In this document: in pieces, positions 46,337-57,410 of the stretch
Layout of the letters: each line of letters opens with the position of its first letter
Numbering within the stretch: the first letter of the stretch is position 1
Assembly: GCA_020747065.1 (NCBI GenBank)
Contig: JAGMVK010000003.1
Coordinates: forward strand, 1,302,001-1,366,000
Source: Cadophora sp. MPI-SDFR-AT-0126
Taxonomy: Eukaryota > Ascomycota > Leotiomycetes > Helotiales > Ploettnerulaceae
Direction of reading: 5' to 3'
DNA: 64,000 nt
The notes under the pieces: model-generated
Told to the model about the DNA's origin: nothing
What the model saw: only the letters and a program-made list of their open reading frames with translations
The model's database searches: none
Program-made: the position numbers and the translations under genes

Positions 46337-49300
46337 CTAAACCTCAACCTCATCATCTGAATCCTCCGCATATCCATTCACACCTCGCTTTGCTCTTCTG
46401 TCTCGCGAAGGGCTGGCGAACTCTTCTGGTGCGGGTACGCTAGGATGCTCCTTTTCATACACCTCGCGGTACAACAGTGCATCCTTATCCCATTGCCCAG
46501 CCTTGAGATTGTAGTCTGCCATAGCTTCTGCATAGGCTTTCTTTTGCAGATCCGCTTGTTCATTATAAGGTTTCTTTTCCTCCTCAGAAGCCTCCTTCCA
46601 CATCTTGGTGACCATCTTCTTCACCTCGTTGGGGATTGGCTTGCCTTTGCCTGGTCTTCGGCCAGTCTCACACTTCCTCTTGGCTTCTTCCCACTTGTCT
46701 TTGCTGTACATACGGTACGGATTTGCGTAGTTGTTTGCAGGCTTCCAGGGTCGATCGCCGAGCTTAGCGTAGATGGCATCCCAAACCTCTCTTTCGTATG
46801 CTTCAAGGCGTGCTTGCTTTGGATCCTTCGGGCTCTGGATTGTATCCGACTTTCTCTTCAACGAAGAACTGTTAGGTAAGACCAGAGGCTCTGGAATATC
46901 GATTGGGCCAATCATACTCTCCAACACTTCAGAAGCTGCCCTCAGGCCTGAGATGTAGGCACCATGAACAGTCGCCGGGTGCGTACCACAAGTATGTTCG
47001 CCAGCAAAGAAGAGATTACCAATAGGCCTAGCCATCACATCATAATCATCTGGCTTGAAGTTGGGGCCAGTGTATGAATAGCTTCCATACGAGAACTCAT
47101 CATGACCCCATCTTGTGACTACTGACTCAACTGGTGAAGGCACATTCGCGCCAAAGACACTTCTCAGAACCTTGGTTGCCTCTGCAATGAGCAGCTCATT
47201 CGGTGTGCTTTCTGTTGAGAATGCGGCATCGCCGGCCATAAGAGCAAGCAGTGTCGGCAGGCCAGTCGTGTTAGTAACATTGAACCACTGAAAGAATCGG
47301 CCTCGCTGCGTGAAATACTCGGACTGTTCAAGAGAAAAGCGATTGGCCGGGTTCCGGAGTGTTCCGAAGATGTCTCGAGTTTCGTCCCAGAAAGCCTTCT
47401 CGTAAACGAGTACAACCTTGTTGAGAACCCCATACCCAATTCTCTGGATAGGGCCCATCTTCCAGTCTGGGAGTGCTGGCTCGAATTTGATGTTCTGCTG
47501 TTTCAGAACACCTAGTGGTATAGTGGAGACGATGTAGTCTGCTTCAATAGTTTCGCCGTCTTCACATTCGATAACAGATGGAGAGTCATCGATGTCAGCT
47601 TTGTACGAGATGCGCTTGACTTTGCTCTTTCTCCGAACGTTCAGGGGCTCTGGGCAGTTTAGCAGACCTCTCGGGACCTGCTGATAGCCACCAGTAACCA
47701 TGGTGTGTTTGCCTTCCCACTCGTTTCCTGCATCGAGATCCCAACCACCAAGACTCAGCTTGTTGCAAGTAACGGCATTGCTGTATTCCAGATTGGCAAC
47801 ATGCCAATTGATCAATTGCAGGTCAAGTGGCGCAAAGTCGATGATTCGAGTATATTGTCGAATAGCTTCGTCGAAAACCAAGCCTAGTGTAGCATATCTT
47901 GAATTGACGACATTTTCAAGATCCAAGTCTTGTTCGATTCCGACACCAGGTCGAAGACGCCAGCCTATTTCTTGGGCTTTGAAGGCAGCCGTATGCACAG
48001 CAGGAATTCCAGGCTCCAAATGAGCTCTACCTGTGAGCCGGTCTGACGATACGGGAATCAATTGCTCCGATGGCGCGCGAGATCCGTTCTTGCTTGAATT
48101 CGCCGACGAGTGTGTGGCATCTTCAACCTCGCTTATCGTCTTATTACCTTCTGAGCTCACATCTCGACCAGCATCAAGTAGATCTTTATCTCCATCGACG
48201 ACTGGGTGTGTTGGAAGCTTGAACTTGTACTCGCTAACACGATCCAGAATGTAGTTGAACAATTTCTCGGCGAACTGATCCCGGTTGATATCGACAGGTC
48301 TTCCGATGGCGTCATATATCGTTGTGTCGGGCTTCAAGGCGTGATATGGCAATGCCAGTTGTCCTCTGACGATGATATTCAGCGGATTGCCGCGATCGAA
48401 GCCGGTGATGATCATGCCTCCCATTTCCGCAGTATGGCGACTGCCATAGCCGAGAGTAGGATACTTAGGTTTCGATTTCATGGCTCGAGAATATACGCGT
48501 CCGCCAATTCTATCTCTGCCTTCTAGGACAATCACTCGCGGAGGATCCTCGCCCATAGCTCGAAAGCGCTCTTCAAATTGGGAGAAGAGGCCTTCTAACT
48601 GTCTTGCGCAGCCTAAGCCAGACATGCCAGCGCCTAGAACCGCAACTGTCTTGCATTTCCGCTTGGGACCTTTAGATTTCTTGTTGTCTCGCTTGCTCTC
48701 AACATGCTCCAAACAACCATAATTGATGTAGCCTCGTCGTACCAGCCATTCGTAGCAAACACTGGCTGTATCAAACCAGCGCACGTCTTTGGCGCATCCG
48801 ACGGCTTCATCTCTCATCACTCCAATCATTGGGTTCCTGGTCCACAATCTCAGAATGCCATTTCGAATGTTGAGATATGTTGTGACCTGTTGATGACTGA
48901 TATGTTTACGCAGCATAGCATGCTCCTCAGGGTGCAAACTGTATGGATTCAGACGCGATGATTCTGCGGCTGCAATGCACTGTCTCGCATACTCGCTCGG
49001 GGTCAGGTCAGTCGGAATTGAGACTCTGGGACGGACGTCGAATTTTTCGCGACGTTTCGCCAATTGCGAAGCCAACTTGCTTGTCTCCTTGGAATTTGCA
49101 TCAAATCCTGTAGGCGAGGTCGCTTTGCTTGATATCGAAGAAAGGGCTGATGAGCCATCGTCAATATCCGTACCCATTGATGATGCCATTGAATCTCGAG
49201 CACTCTCAGGTCTAAGATGCAGGCTGCCATTCAAAGCGGACTTAGTGTTGTGCTCAGCTCTAGATTAGAACCGTTAAAAGATAGTTCGAAGGCATCCCAG

Positions 49301-49636
49301 AACTACTTATCCATGTTTGAAACTCAAATCAAGATAGGAAAGTGCGAATACATACTGAAGTGCATTAGGCTTCGGATCCGTTGGCCTGGCACGGGACCCA
49401 TACTGAGCACTTGGCGAGTAAACCTCATCTGGCGATTCAACGACAATAGTTGTTACTTGATCGGACGCGTTGATGCCATCGGCGTAATTTGAGGTTGATT
49501 CTGGTGTGCCAGTAGATGACTCCATGTCCATATTTGATGATTCGAATATTGACAGATGCGAGTCCAATTCTTGTAAACCCATCAAATGAAGATCATCATG
49601 TTGCTGCGGCATATGAGTACCCATTGTTGCTGCCAT
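46337..49636 (-). CDS. LSD1-type lysine-specific histone demethylase with HMG box
   Basis: FAD amine oxidase that removes mono- and dimethyl marks from histone H3 lysine, acting in chromatin. Two exons (49636-49356, 49259-46337) give 1067 aa. After a Ser/Thr-rich N-terminus, a SWIRM domain spans about residues 165-270 (TPSEYARQCIAAAESSRLNP, then WLVRRGYINYG). The FAD fingerprint is VAVLGAGMSGLGCARQLEG, followed by VLEGRDRIGGRVYS. GYGVLNKVVLVYEKAFWD carries the Lys that contacts flavin N5 in LSD1. EHTCGTHPATVHGAYISGLR is the C-terminal FAD motif. The last 200 residues contain an HMG box (NPYRMYSKDKWEEAKRKC, then VTKMWKEASEEEKKPYNEQA), as in fission-yeast Lsd1/Lsd2, and an acidic tail. There is no Tower domain insertion. 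A short acidic/Ser linker replaces it near residues 390-430. Confidence 0.93.
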
Positions 49637-50302
49637 CTTTAAATCCCTGAGCCCTTTGACTCGTTGACTTCTTGGTCATATATGAAGGGTAGTCGGTAAC
49701 GGCTGGGCTGGGCCTGGTCAGCTACTTGAAAGCTCCCCTGCCACTTGATATCACTCCTCCACAAGTCCCCTCACTCGGCTATCATCGAAATTATTGATTG
49801 ATCGTTCCTCAAAATTCTAATAACATGTATTAGTGACATTTTAATAGACTTGATATCGATATATGTATCACCACGTGGAACTGGTCTCACCTGTCGCATC
49901 CGATATTGTGCCCATTCATATGCTCTTCCCCACTGATGTATTATGCAATCTACTTCGTCGTATCGTCGTCGCTCGTAAAGAGGAGAGATGCTCTTAAGGA
50001 CTCGAAGAAGTTCGTTGGGAGGTCGGGTGATTCGATAGAGGCATATCAACCTTCTGAGATTCCGTCCAGATGAGGGACGACTCGCGAAATGGAAGCCAAA
50101 GCGGAGAATCACGTGGGAGACTTAATTTGACGATATCCCTCCCCGAGGTTGCATTTTGCTAGTGCGTCTTACAAGTGGAGCCCGTTGATAAGTCGATGGA
50201 TTTCATTTTAGGCATTATTATTCTAGTGATTTTATGATTACATTATACTACTAGACGCAAGATTCGAGGTCATGGTCTCTTCCTGGTTTCCTCGACTGTA
50301 CT
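49637..50302. other. Spacer between LSD1 and VPS33 genes
   Basis: 665 bp between two minus-strand genes. Contains the LSD1 promoter and the small coding-like fragment described as a separate entry. Confidence 0.4.
49751..50112 (-). CDS. Small putative protein, LYR-like (doubtful)
   Basis: A minus-strand segment reads NLRRLICLYRITRPP and continues to HQWGRAYEWAQYRMRQ at 49891. A GTGAGA donor and TTAG acceptor then join it to NFEERSINNFDDSRVRGLVEE and a stop at 49751-49753. The splice is clean and the joined tail is protein-like. The LYR tripeptide and basic helical character recall small mitochondrial LYR proteins, but no in-frame ATG exists between the upstream stop near 50122 and the motif. 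A start would have to come from an upstream exon I cannot place, or the gene may be broken. Low confidence. Confidence 0.3.
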
Positions 50303-52632
50303 CTATAGGTCTTGTACGGCACTCTTCCCTAGGGACGCTTTTTCAATAGCCGTGTCCATGATCTTGTTCCCACTTATGATCGAGGTTGTGCAAATTATGA
50401 TCTGTTTTCGTGCTGCAAAGTAAAAGTCAGCATGATTAAGTTGAGTGAAGAGACTTCGAGATGTGCATACCTTCTTCTTTCTTCGCAATGAACCTCAGCG
50501 CAGCAATTTCCGTGAATGTTATCCCACCCAAAAACACAACGAAGACGATTTTCTTGTCTCCACTTCCAGAGAGTAGTGAGCGGGCCTTTACAGCTTTGTC
50601 CTCACCTTTCTGTACTTCGTCAAAGGTTTGCCCCCTCACATGCTTCACTGCATCGTCAAATCCACGCCAACCCTGGGAAGGACCACCTGTAGCAATACCA
50701 GCAGCGTTATTCGCATTTCCTCCTCGAGTGATAGATGTAAGGTACTGCTTCTGCAGAATGCATTGAACTAGGCGTACTGAAAGAGGCGCGTATCCGCTGT
50801 ACACGTACGCGATGTCGTTCGGGTCGTGCTCATTGACTTCATCCACGATGAGCCGAAGAGCTTTGCGCAGATATGCGTAATTCGTTTTGGTTCCGGTATT
50901 CGCAGGACCTCCAGCCATCGGAATCATGGACGCCATTGGCGAACTTCGTGAGAGAAGAAGTTGTAATTTTTCAAGGGCGTCGAGTGTGAGAATGTGCTGA
51001 TAGCCATAGGCTTGAAGGATCATCTTCTTGAAGGCTTCCAATTCACGAGGTTTTATTCCACCGGATATGCATGACTCAAGACACAAGATTCGCAGCACCT
51101 CTGTAAGGGGAGCATCTCGCGCAATCAATTCCTCGATAGCATCATGCTGCGAGGATGGGTCGGCACCAGCCGCTAGGTTTTGTTGTATCTCGAGCAAACG
51201 ACTGAACTGATCAGTTCGGGTATGCTTCATAATCTCCTCGGCAAGTCCTGTATGTATCTTCAAGCTCTGTTGCTCAGCTTGGTAGCCTGGCAATTTATTC
51301 ACAAATTCTCTCAACTCTGCTGTTGTTCTGGTCTCATGCCTACCGTCATAGTCAGTTTTGAGTCGCCTTGCGACCTTGTTCAGCAGACTCCCAACAATAG
51401 CGAAGTTTGTATCCCTCAACTGTTCGTAGAGCTTGTCTGAAGAGTCCAGTACAATTTTCCGTTTTTTCGCTTGCACTGCTCGACCTGCCGCATTCGAAGA
51501 TCCTGGTACAGGCTGAGGAGCAGCACCAACAATAGACGAATCCACGTCAGCCTGATTGTTTTGAATTCCTACGACCTCATCAATCAATCCTTCATATGTC
51601 AATTGTGTAAGAAGAGGTGTAGCATAGTCGACTTCGCGATCGATCACGACGAGGCTCTCAATAGTCGTACTTGGAGTCAAGCCTAGCCTATTGCTCTCAT
51701 TTGTGTCTTCACCCGCGACTAACTCCTGTCGCATACGCGCAAGAAGGTCAGCAAGTTTCTTTGCATTGTCCCCTTTACCCGTAATGCGAGGGAAGAGCCC
51801 ATGTTTTTGTTGGATTAACATCAAAGCACGTGCCAGTAGGTATGTCGGTGTGGGATCTCTCTTCAGATATAGATCGGCAAATGAATCGTCCAACTCGAGT
51901 GATAGTAGGTCTTTTTCGAGAGGAAGGAAATAGAGTGGAAACTCTGCGATGCTCGTGTCTCCCAAAACGCCGGCTTCTTCGAGAATCTTCTCGGATACCA
52001 AAGTCCTTCGCGGAACCCAGAAAATTGAGAATTCATGTCCTGTCTGGCTTTCTCGTTGCATGCGCTTGATATGATCTGTATGAATGTCAGCACGGAATGG
52101 CAGTGTACAGATGCATTATATATTCGAAAATGTCACTATTAGTCGTGCCGTATTTGCTTAAGCTAACTCATGTAGGGCTCAAGACTGACTAGGTAGGGTG
52201 GAAGCAGTCATCTACGAAGTCTACTTTGAGAGCCCATGAAGCAACAACATTCGGTGTGAATAACAACTCATACCAAGAAAACGTACCGGCTATAGATTGT
52301 GCGTGCTTAGCACTCTCGCCCCGAGCGATGAATACTACATTTCGCTGGCTGACATCTGCATTGCCATTCTCTAAGAAGAAGACCTTGTCCACGCCATAGT
52401 CCTGAAGTGTCGAGAATTTGACGAATATGCCGATTGGACCAGCCAAAGACCTCTCAAGTACCAGGTTCTTCTTCCCTCGAACCTGGAAGAAGGCGGGTCA
52501 GTTGACGCTTCACTCAGCCAACCTGGCAATCAGTGGGCGGGAGTCCTTACTTACACCCTCGAGCAAGTACAGAAGGTCCTTCCGGGCCTTGTCTTTGATC
52601 TGTTCAGTATCGAAGCCGGTATGAGGAGCCAT
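50303..52632 (-). CDS. VPS33: Vacuolar sorting protein VPS33 (Sec1/Munc18 family)
   Basis: SM protein of the HOPS and CORVET tethering complexes, needed for vacuole and endosome fusion. Four exons (52632-52555, 52482-52287, 52075-50471, 50412-50303) give 662 aa. SM-family hallmarks: GKKNLVLERSLAGPIGIFVK, DYGVDKVFFLENG, HEFSIFWVPRRTLVSEKILE, IESLVVIDREVDYATPLLTQ, LTYEGLIDEVVGI and KKIVFVVFLGGITFTEIAALRF. These phrases are specific to Vps33 rather than Sly1, Sec1 or Vps45. A low-complexity insert (PQPVPGSSNAAGRAVQ) is found near residue 290. The first coding exon is 78 nt. The gene is divergent from the HisRS gene, with about 267 bp between their starts. Confidence 0.95.
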
Positions 52633-52899
52633 CTTGAGCTTCTACATGGAGGCGACGATGTGTGAAGAGTGGAAGAGGGGGAAGCAATGCGGGCAGACAG
52701 AGCAGCGCGACGGCACAAGTGAGGGCTCGAGCTCCGATTTATGTGGGCCGCGAAGACAAGGTTCCGGCAAGCGAGTTCACCAAAGATTTCCAAGTTCCTC
52801 AGCCTCGTCCGAGTCAACGTCCCTCCCACCAATGACTCAGAACTTTAACGATTCCCCCACCTACAGCCTTCTTAGACCGATTCTTTTTGCGACGGGTGA

Positions 52900-54923
52900 A
52901 TGAAGACTTTCCAAATACAACTGCCGAGATCTGCGAGATCAATACGATTGAAACCACGTACAAGTCTATCCCCTTTAATCACAGGAACGAGGGCAAAAAC
53001 ATTTGGAAATACCCGCAACTTCTCGATAACAGCTCGGCGCAGAATAGAAGACGACACCGAAATGGCTCCCAAAGGCCAGAAGTTTGAGTTAAAAACTCCC
53101 AAGGGGACGAAGGACTGTGAGTTGACTTCCAAACTACGTGCGACCCTGATCTATACTCACAAGCGCCAGGGGAAGGAAAAGATATGGTAATTCGAGACAA
53201 GATCTTCTCTACTATCACCAACGTTTTCAAGCGCCACGGAGCAGTAACAATCGATACTCCAGTCTTTGAACTGAAAGAGATTCTGTCGGGAAAATATGGC
53301 GAAGACAGCAAGCTCATCTACGACCTCGCGGACCAGGGTGGAGAGATCTGCTCACTGAGATACGATTTGACTGTACCATTCGCAAGATGGCTAGCCATGA
53401 ATCGGGACGTCCAGAATATCAAGAGATACCACATTGCGAAAGTCTACAGACGGGATCAACCAGCCATGACCAAGGGACGGATGCGAGAGTTCTACCAGTG
53501 CGACTTCGATATTGCCGGTACTTACGACCCTATGCTGCCAGACGCGGAGGTTATTCGCATTACGACTGAAGTGTTCGAGGGACTGGGATGGAAGGGAGCA
53601 TACACAATCAAGCTTAACCACCGCAAGATCCTGGACGGTATCTTTGAAGTGTGCGGGGTACCTACAGACAAGATTCGCACCATATCATCTGCCGTCGATA
53701 AATTGGACAAACTACCATGGGCCGAGGTACGCAAAGAGATGACCGAAGAGAAAGGTCTGGAACCAGAAATCGCGGACAAGATTGGCGAATATGTGATATT
53801 GAAGGGCCAAAAGGATCTTCTGGCTAGACTCAAGGCGGATGAAAAGCTTGCGGCAAACGAGTCCATGAAGGCGGGTTTCGCCGATATGGAGCTACTGTTT
53901 GAGTATCTTGAGGCTTTCAGAGCTCTAGATAATGTCTCATTTGACTTGAGCTTAGCACGTGGATTGGACTACTACACTGGTCTCATCTACGAAGTCGTCA
54001 CAGAAGGATCATCTGGCTCTGTACCGCTCGTCAGTACCTCAACCGCTCCGGCAGCTCCACCCAAATCCTCAAAAAAGCCTTCCAAGGCCGGAGAAGACGC
54101 TGATGAGGATCGATCGTCGGATCCAAGCGTTGGCGTTGGCAGTGTGGCAGCAGGTGGACGGTATGACAAGCTGGTAGGCATGTTCTCCGGCAAGAACCAG
54201 ATTCCATGCGTGGGAATCTCTTTCGGTGTTGACAGAATCTTCTCAATCACCAAGGCTCGGATGGCTGCAGAAAAAAACGCGGTCCAGGTACGGAACAACG
54301 AAGTCGATGTCTATGTCATGGCTTTTGGAGGAAAGGGGTTCACCGGGCTGTTGAAGGAGAGAATGGATATCTGCTCTAGGCTGTGGGAAGCTGGAATCAA
54401 GGTATGCCGCATCCATCGAATTGGGAATGTAATAAACTTGCTAACGTACATCTAGGCTGAGTTTCTCTATAAAGTCAAACCAAAATTACCCAACCAGTTC
54501 AGGGCCGCAGAAGTTAACGGCGTTCCCTTCACAATCGTCATTGGCGAAGACGAAGTGGCGCAAGGAAAAGTCAAGATCAAGGAGATGGGTCTGCGAGAAG
54601 GGCACCCCGAGAAAGAAGGCATTCTAGTCGATCTCGTCGATGTGGCAGCTGAGGTCAAGCAAAGACTAAGACGGAAAGCGGATCTCGAGGGTCTCTTTCA
54701 GGAGGCGGAGGGACTGAGAGTGGTCGACGGGATTAAGGGCGAGGCGGAGAAAGTCCCAGCTACAGAGTCTGCTGCACCAGCTACAGATTCGAAGCAGTCA
54801 GAGGCAGCACCAGCTGTCCAGGCAGCCTCCAAGACACCGGAGACGACAGTACCAGATCCAGAGAAGCCAGCTGAGGAGACTCCCGCGTCACAAGAAGCTA
54901 TTGGAGCCGTCCCAGCGTCGTAG
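52900..54923 (+). CDS. HTS1: Histidyl-tRNA synthetase, mitochondrial and cytosolic forms
   Basis: Class II synthetase charging tRNA-His. Three exons (52900-53116, 53170-54401, 54456-54923) give 638 aa from the first ATG or 584 aa from the ATG at 53062. Motif 2 ([20 protein letters not shown]), HisA ([14 protein letters not shown]), HisB ([13 protein letters not shown]) and motif 3 (GISFGVDRI) are all present, followed by the anticodon-binding domain ([16 protein letters not shown]). A Ser/Lys/Asp-rich insert of about 35 residues lies between HisA and HisB, as in other fungal HisRS. The first 54 residues ([20 protein letters not shown]... [10 protein letters not shown]) form a mitochondrial presequence. 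The upstream ATG is in poor context (T at -3), the second in good context (G at -3 and +4). Yeast HTS1 makes both enzymes this way. The C-terminal 60 residues are an Ala/Pro/Glu-rich tail with no known role. Confidence 0.95.
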
Positions 54924-55753
54924 TCAGGAAGCAGATGCATGAGAAAAAAAGAATACAAAGGCAAAAGTCAAAAAGATTTGTACAAGTAAATCAGGAGAGC
55001 ATATAAGGGCATGGTGTGGATTGCAAGGCGTCGTTGGAGGGTTGCTAGATGGGGAGGTAGGGAATTGGTGGTGGGCTATATGGCAATGATACCTAGAGGA
55101 AAGCTTCAGCCAAGTGAAGATAGAGAAAAGCAGACGAAATTCTTCATATTGTCTACATTGTGATATTGACCTCCCTTCAAATTAGCGAATGCCTTGACAA
55201 TCGATTATGTCCCAATCTATTCCACTGTCCCAAATGACTTTGGTGCCAGTGGAGTACATTCAAAATTCGAAGACCCTGAGCTCACTTCCATGTGCAAATC
55301 ACAACAGAGACGATTTCGAAGCCACTGAATTTTCGTTGGTCGCAGACTTCTTTCTATTCCTCTGTCTGTCGTACCAGATCATCGCCATGAGATATCAAAA
55401 GAAGAGAGAGAGCCAGACGCCATGCTAGAATGCCGATCTGCGTGTCAAGAGTTCCAAGTCCAAAAACTTTGTCCCAGTCCACCGCTACGAAGATACCTCG
55501 GGCGAAGTCATCCCCTCATATAATTCATTCATATGCCCTTCGAAACGCCATGCCATGCCATGCCGTGTACCAGCAGAGCCTGTCAGAAGTATAAAGCCGT
55601 CCGTTCCAAGCACCAATATGCCCCCCTCAAATACATCCTCACTCCTCCATTTACCATCTCACCAACTTCCCCAAACCGAGGTCTCCAAAATCGCTCGTCC
55701 CTCAGTCTCCGAGTCTCAAGTCAAGCTAGGCCATGCGCTCGCTGCCTCCGCCC
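54924..55753. other. Tail-to-tail spacer
   Basis: 830 bp between HTS1 (plus) and the E2 gene (minus). No supported gene. Confidence 0.5.
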
Positions 55754-56416
55754 TCAAACAGTATTGTCATGATAATAAAAGTCGATATCTCTCGGTCTCC
55801 TTCTATTATTCGCAACAAACGACTGATCGCCCTCGGGTCTCTCATTCTTCGTATTTCCCGTCAGCATGCTTTGCAAAGACATGCATATACTCTCCACATT
55901 CTGAACGGGGCTCCACCCCTGTTGACCGAGAAGGTCTAGGCAGATGATGCCGTTGGAGTAGATGTGTGGGTGCATGGGGATGGGTCGGTCGGTCGTTTGC
56001 ATGAAGGTTACTTCTGGGGGTTCTTTAAGACAGACGTATATGTTAGCTAAATCTGAAAAGAATTCATGGACTCGGGTGCTGTAGAGGGGTATGAAGCGGG
56101 GGATCGTCCGATTTGCTTGCTCCAGAAGGAAAGTCCTGCTTCGGAGAGTGTGGAATGGGACATACCTATCGGATACTGAGGACTAAACTTGAACTTCAAG
56201 CGGAAGACTTTGTTCATATAGAGCGGGTTTGCGTCAAGGACTTTAATATCCAGTTGCCATTCCTGGAAGCCTTCTGCTGTCACCAACTCGATTCCCGGGG
56301 GTAGCGTGCCGTGGATCTGAGTGTAGCAGTTAGCACGCGGTACTGATGTATCATCGGAAAGAAAAAGCTCCTACCTTCGCCAACTCCTTCGAGAGACGCT
56401 TCGTTGCGAAGCTCAT
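55754..56416 (-). CDS. Ubiquitin-conjugating enzyme E2, UBE2W/UBC16 type
   Basis: Carries ubiquitin as a thioester. The UBE2W family is known for transferring ubiquitin to protein N-termini. Three exons (56416-56375, 56316-56166, 56022-55754) give 153 aa. MSFATKRLSKELAKIHGTLP is the N-terminal helix, FRLKFKFSPQYPIEPPEVTF the beta-strand region, and HPHIYSNGIICLDLLGQQGW the active site with the catalytic Cys of ICLDLL. The conserved HPN motif of most E2s is replaced by HPHIYSNG, as in UBE2W. The C-terminus RDIDFYYHDNTV matches the family ending (WYYHDDT-like). The second intron (143 nt) is longer than average for this region. Single small gene, same strand as VPS33 but not linked to it. Confidence 0.92.
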
Positions 56417-57410
56417 TCTTGCCCTTAGCTCAAGTGTTTCGGGTTCAGTGGTTGTGACGTTCGCTCGAGGCTGCGGGAATATTTTGCACAAAGAAAAGTC
56501 CTGAAGCTTTTGTAATTCCTAACTGGACAAATGAAGATCGAGGAGAGGAGGGATCCAGGTAGATAGTGGCAGATTTTATAGACTTGGGATGCTTGGTCCG
56601 TACGGCACAGGAAGTTTAACTATTTCAAGCTTTGTCGGTAGGTAAAGAAAGGTTGCGGAGGTTAGGACGAGGCAAGAGCTTATCGATAGGCGGCAGTCAC
56701 TTAGGGAAGGTCCCTAGTAGAGCAGAACCTAGAAATAAGGCGTCACACAAGCGCCATGGATCGCTTGGACAGTGAACAGTAATGCTTGATGACTGACTTT
56801 ACTTACCACAACTGACCGTGAATAGCCTCAATGATGCAATTTACCATACTTCAAGATCAAGCGCTGAATTGCCAAAGAAAACCATTTCACGTGATGATCT
56901 ACATGGGCCGCGCTTCGCCGACTCAGACTGGGCTGGACCCCCTGAGTGCTCAGCCACTGCCCCTCATAGTTCTTACTGCGGCTGAGGATGGGAAGCCCTT
57001 CGCGCTGAAGGAAAGCAAGCTGGCAAGGCAGACAGACTACTGCACTGTAGTCTCAGTCCAGCGCAACATCAAAGAGTTTCCGGAAGTCTTACTTGTACTG
57101 TAACTTCATATTTCTCTTACGCTCCTTCGTTTGGATACAGAACTCCTTCAACTCTATTTCATCTGCCACTCTCGAAGACTCTTCCTCTCCTTCTACAATA
57201 CTTTAACCCCTCATTATCGGTCAGGCCAGCTCAGCTCAGCCCCGCCAACAAGCTTCAACTGAACCTTTGAAGTCAACAATAACCTTGAAACCTCCCTGCT
57301 TCTTGCGCGTTGCGAATCCTTAAACATTGCTCAGTGCATCCAACGTCAAGCAGCCGGAAGGTGCGAAAGGACACAGCGATTGAGCGCGAGATTTAGAATT
57401 AGCAGCCACG
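56417..57410. other. Divergent promoter region E2 / CaM kinase
   Basis: 994 bp between divergent starts. A short ATG-led frame at 56831-57103 is not supported as a gene. No other structure was recognised. Confidence 0.45.

Noticed and set aside
56831..57103. 90-codon plus-strand frame upstream of the CaM kinase
   Set aside because: No protein-family features, placed within the probable promoter/leader, and no splice connection to the kinase.
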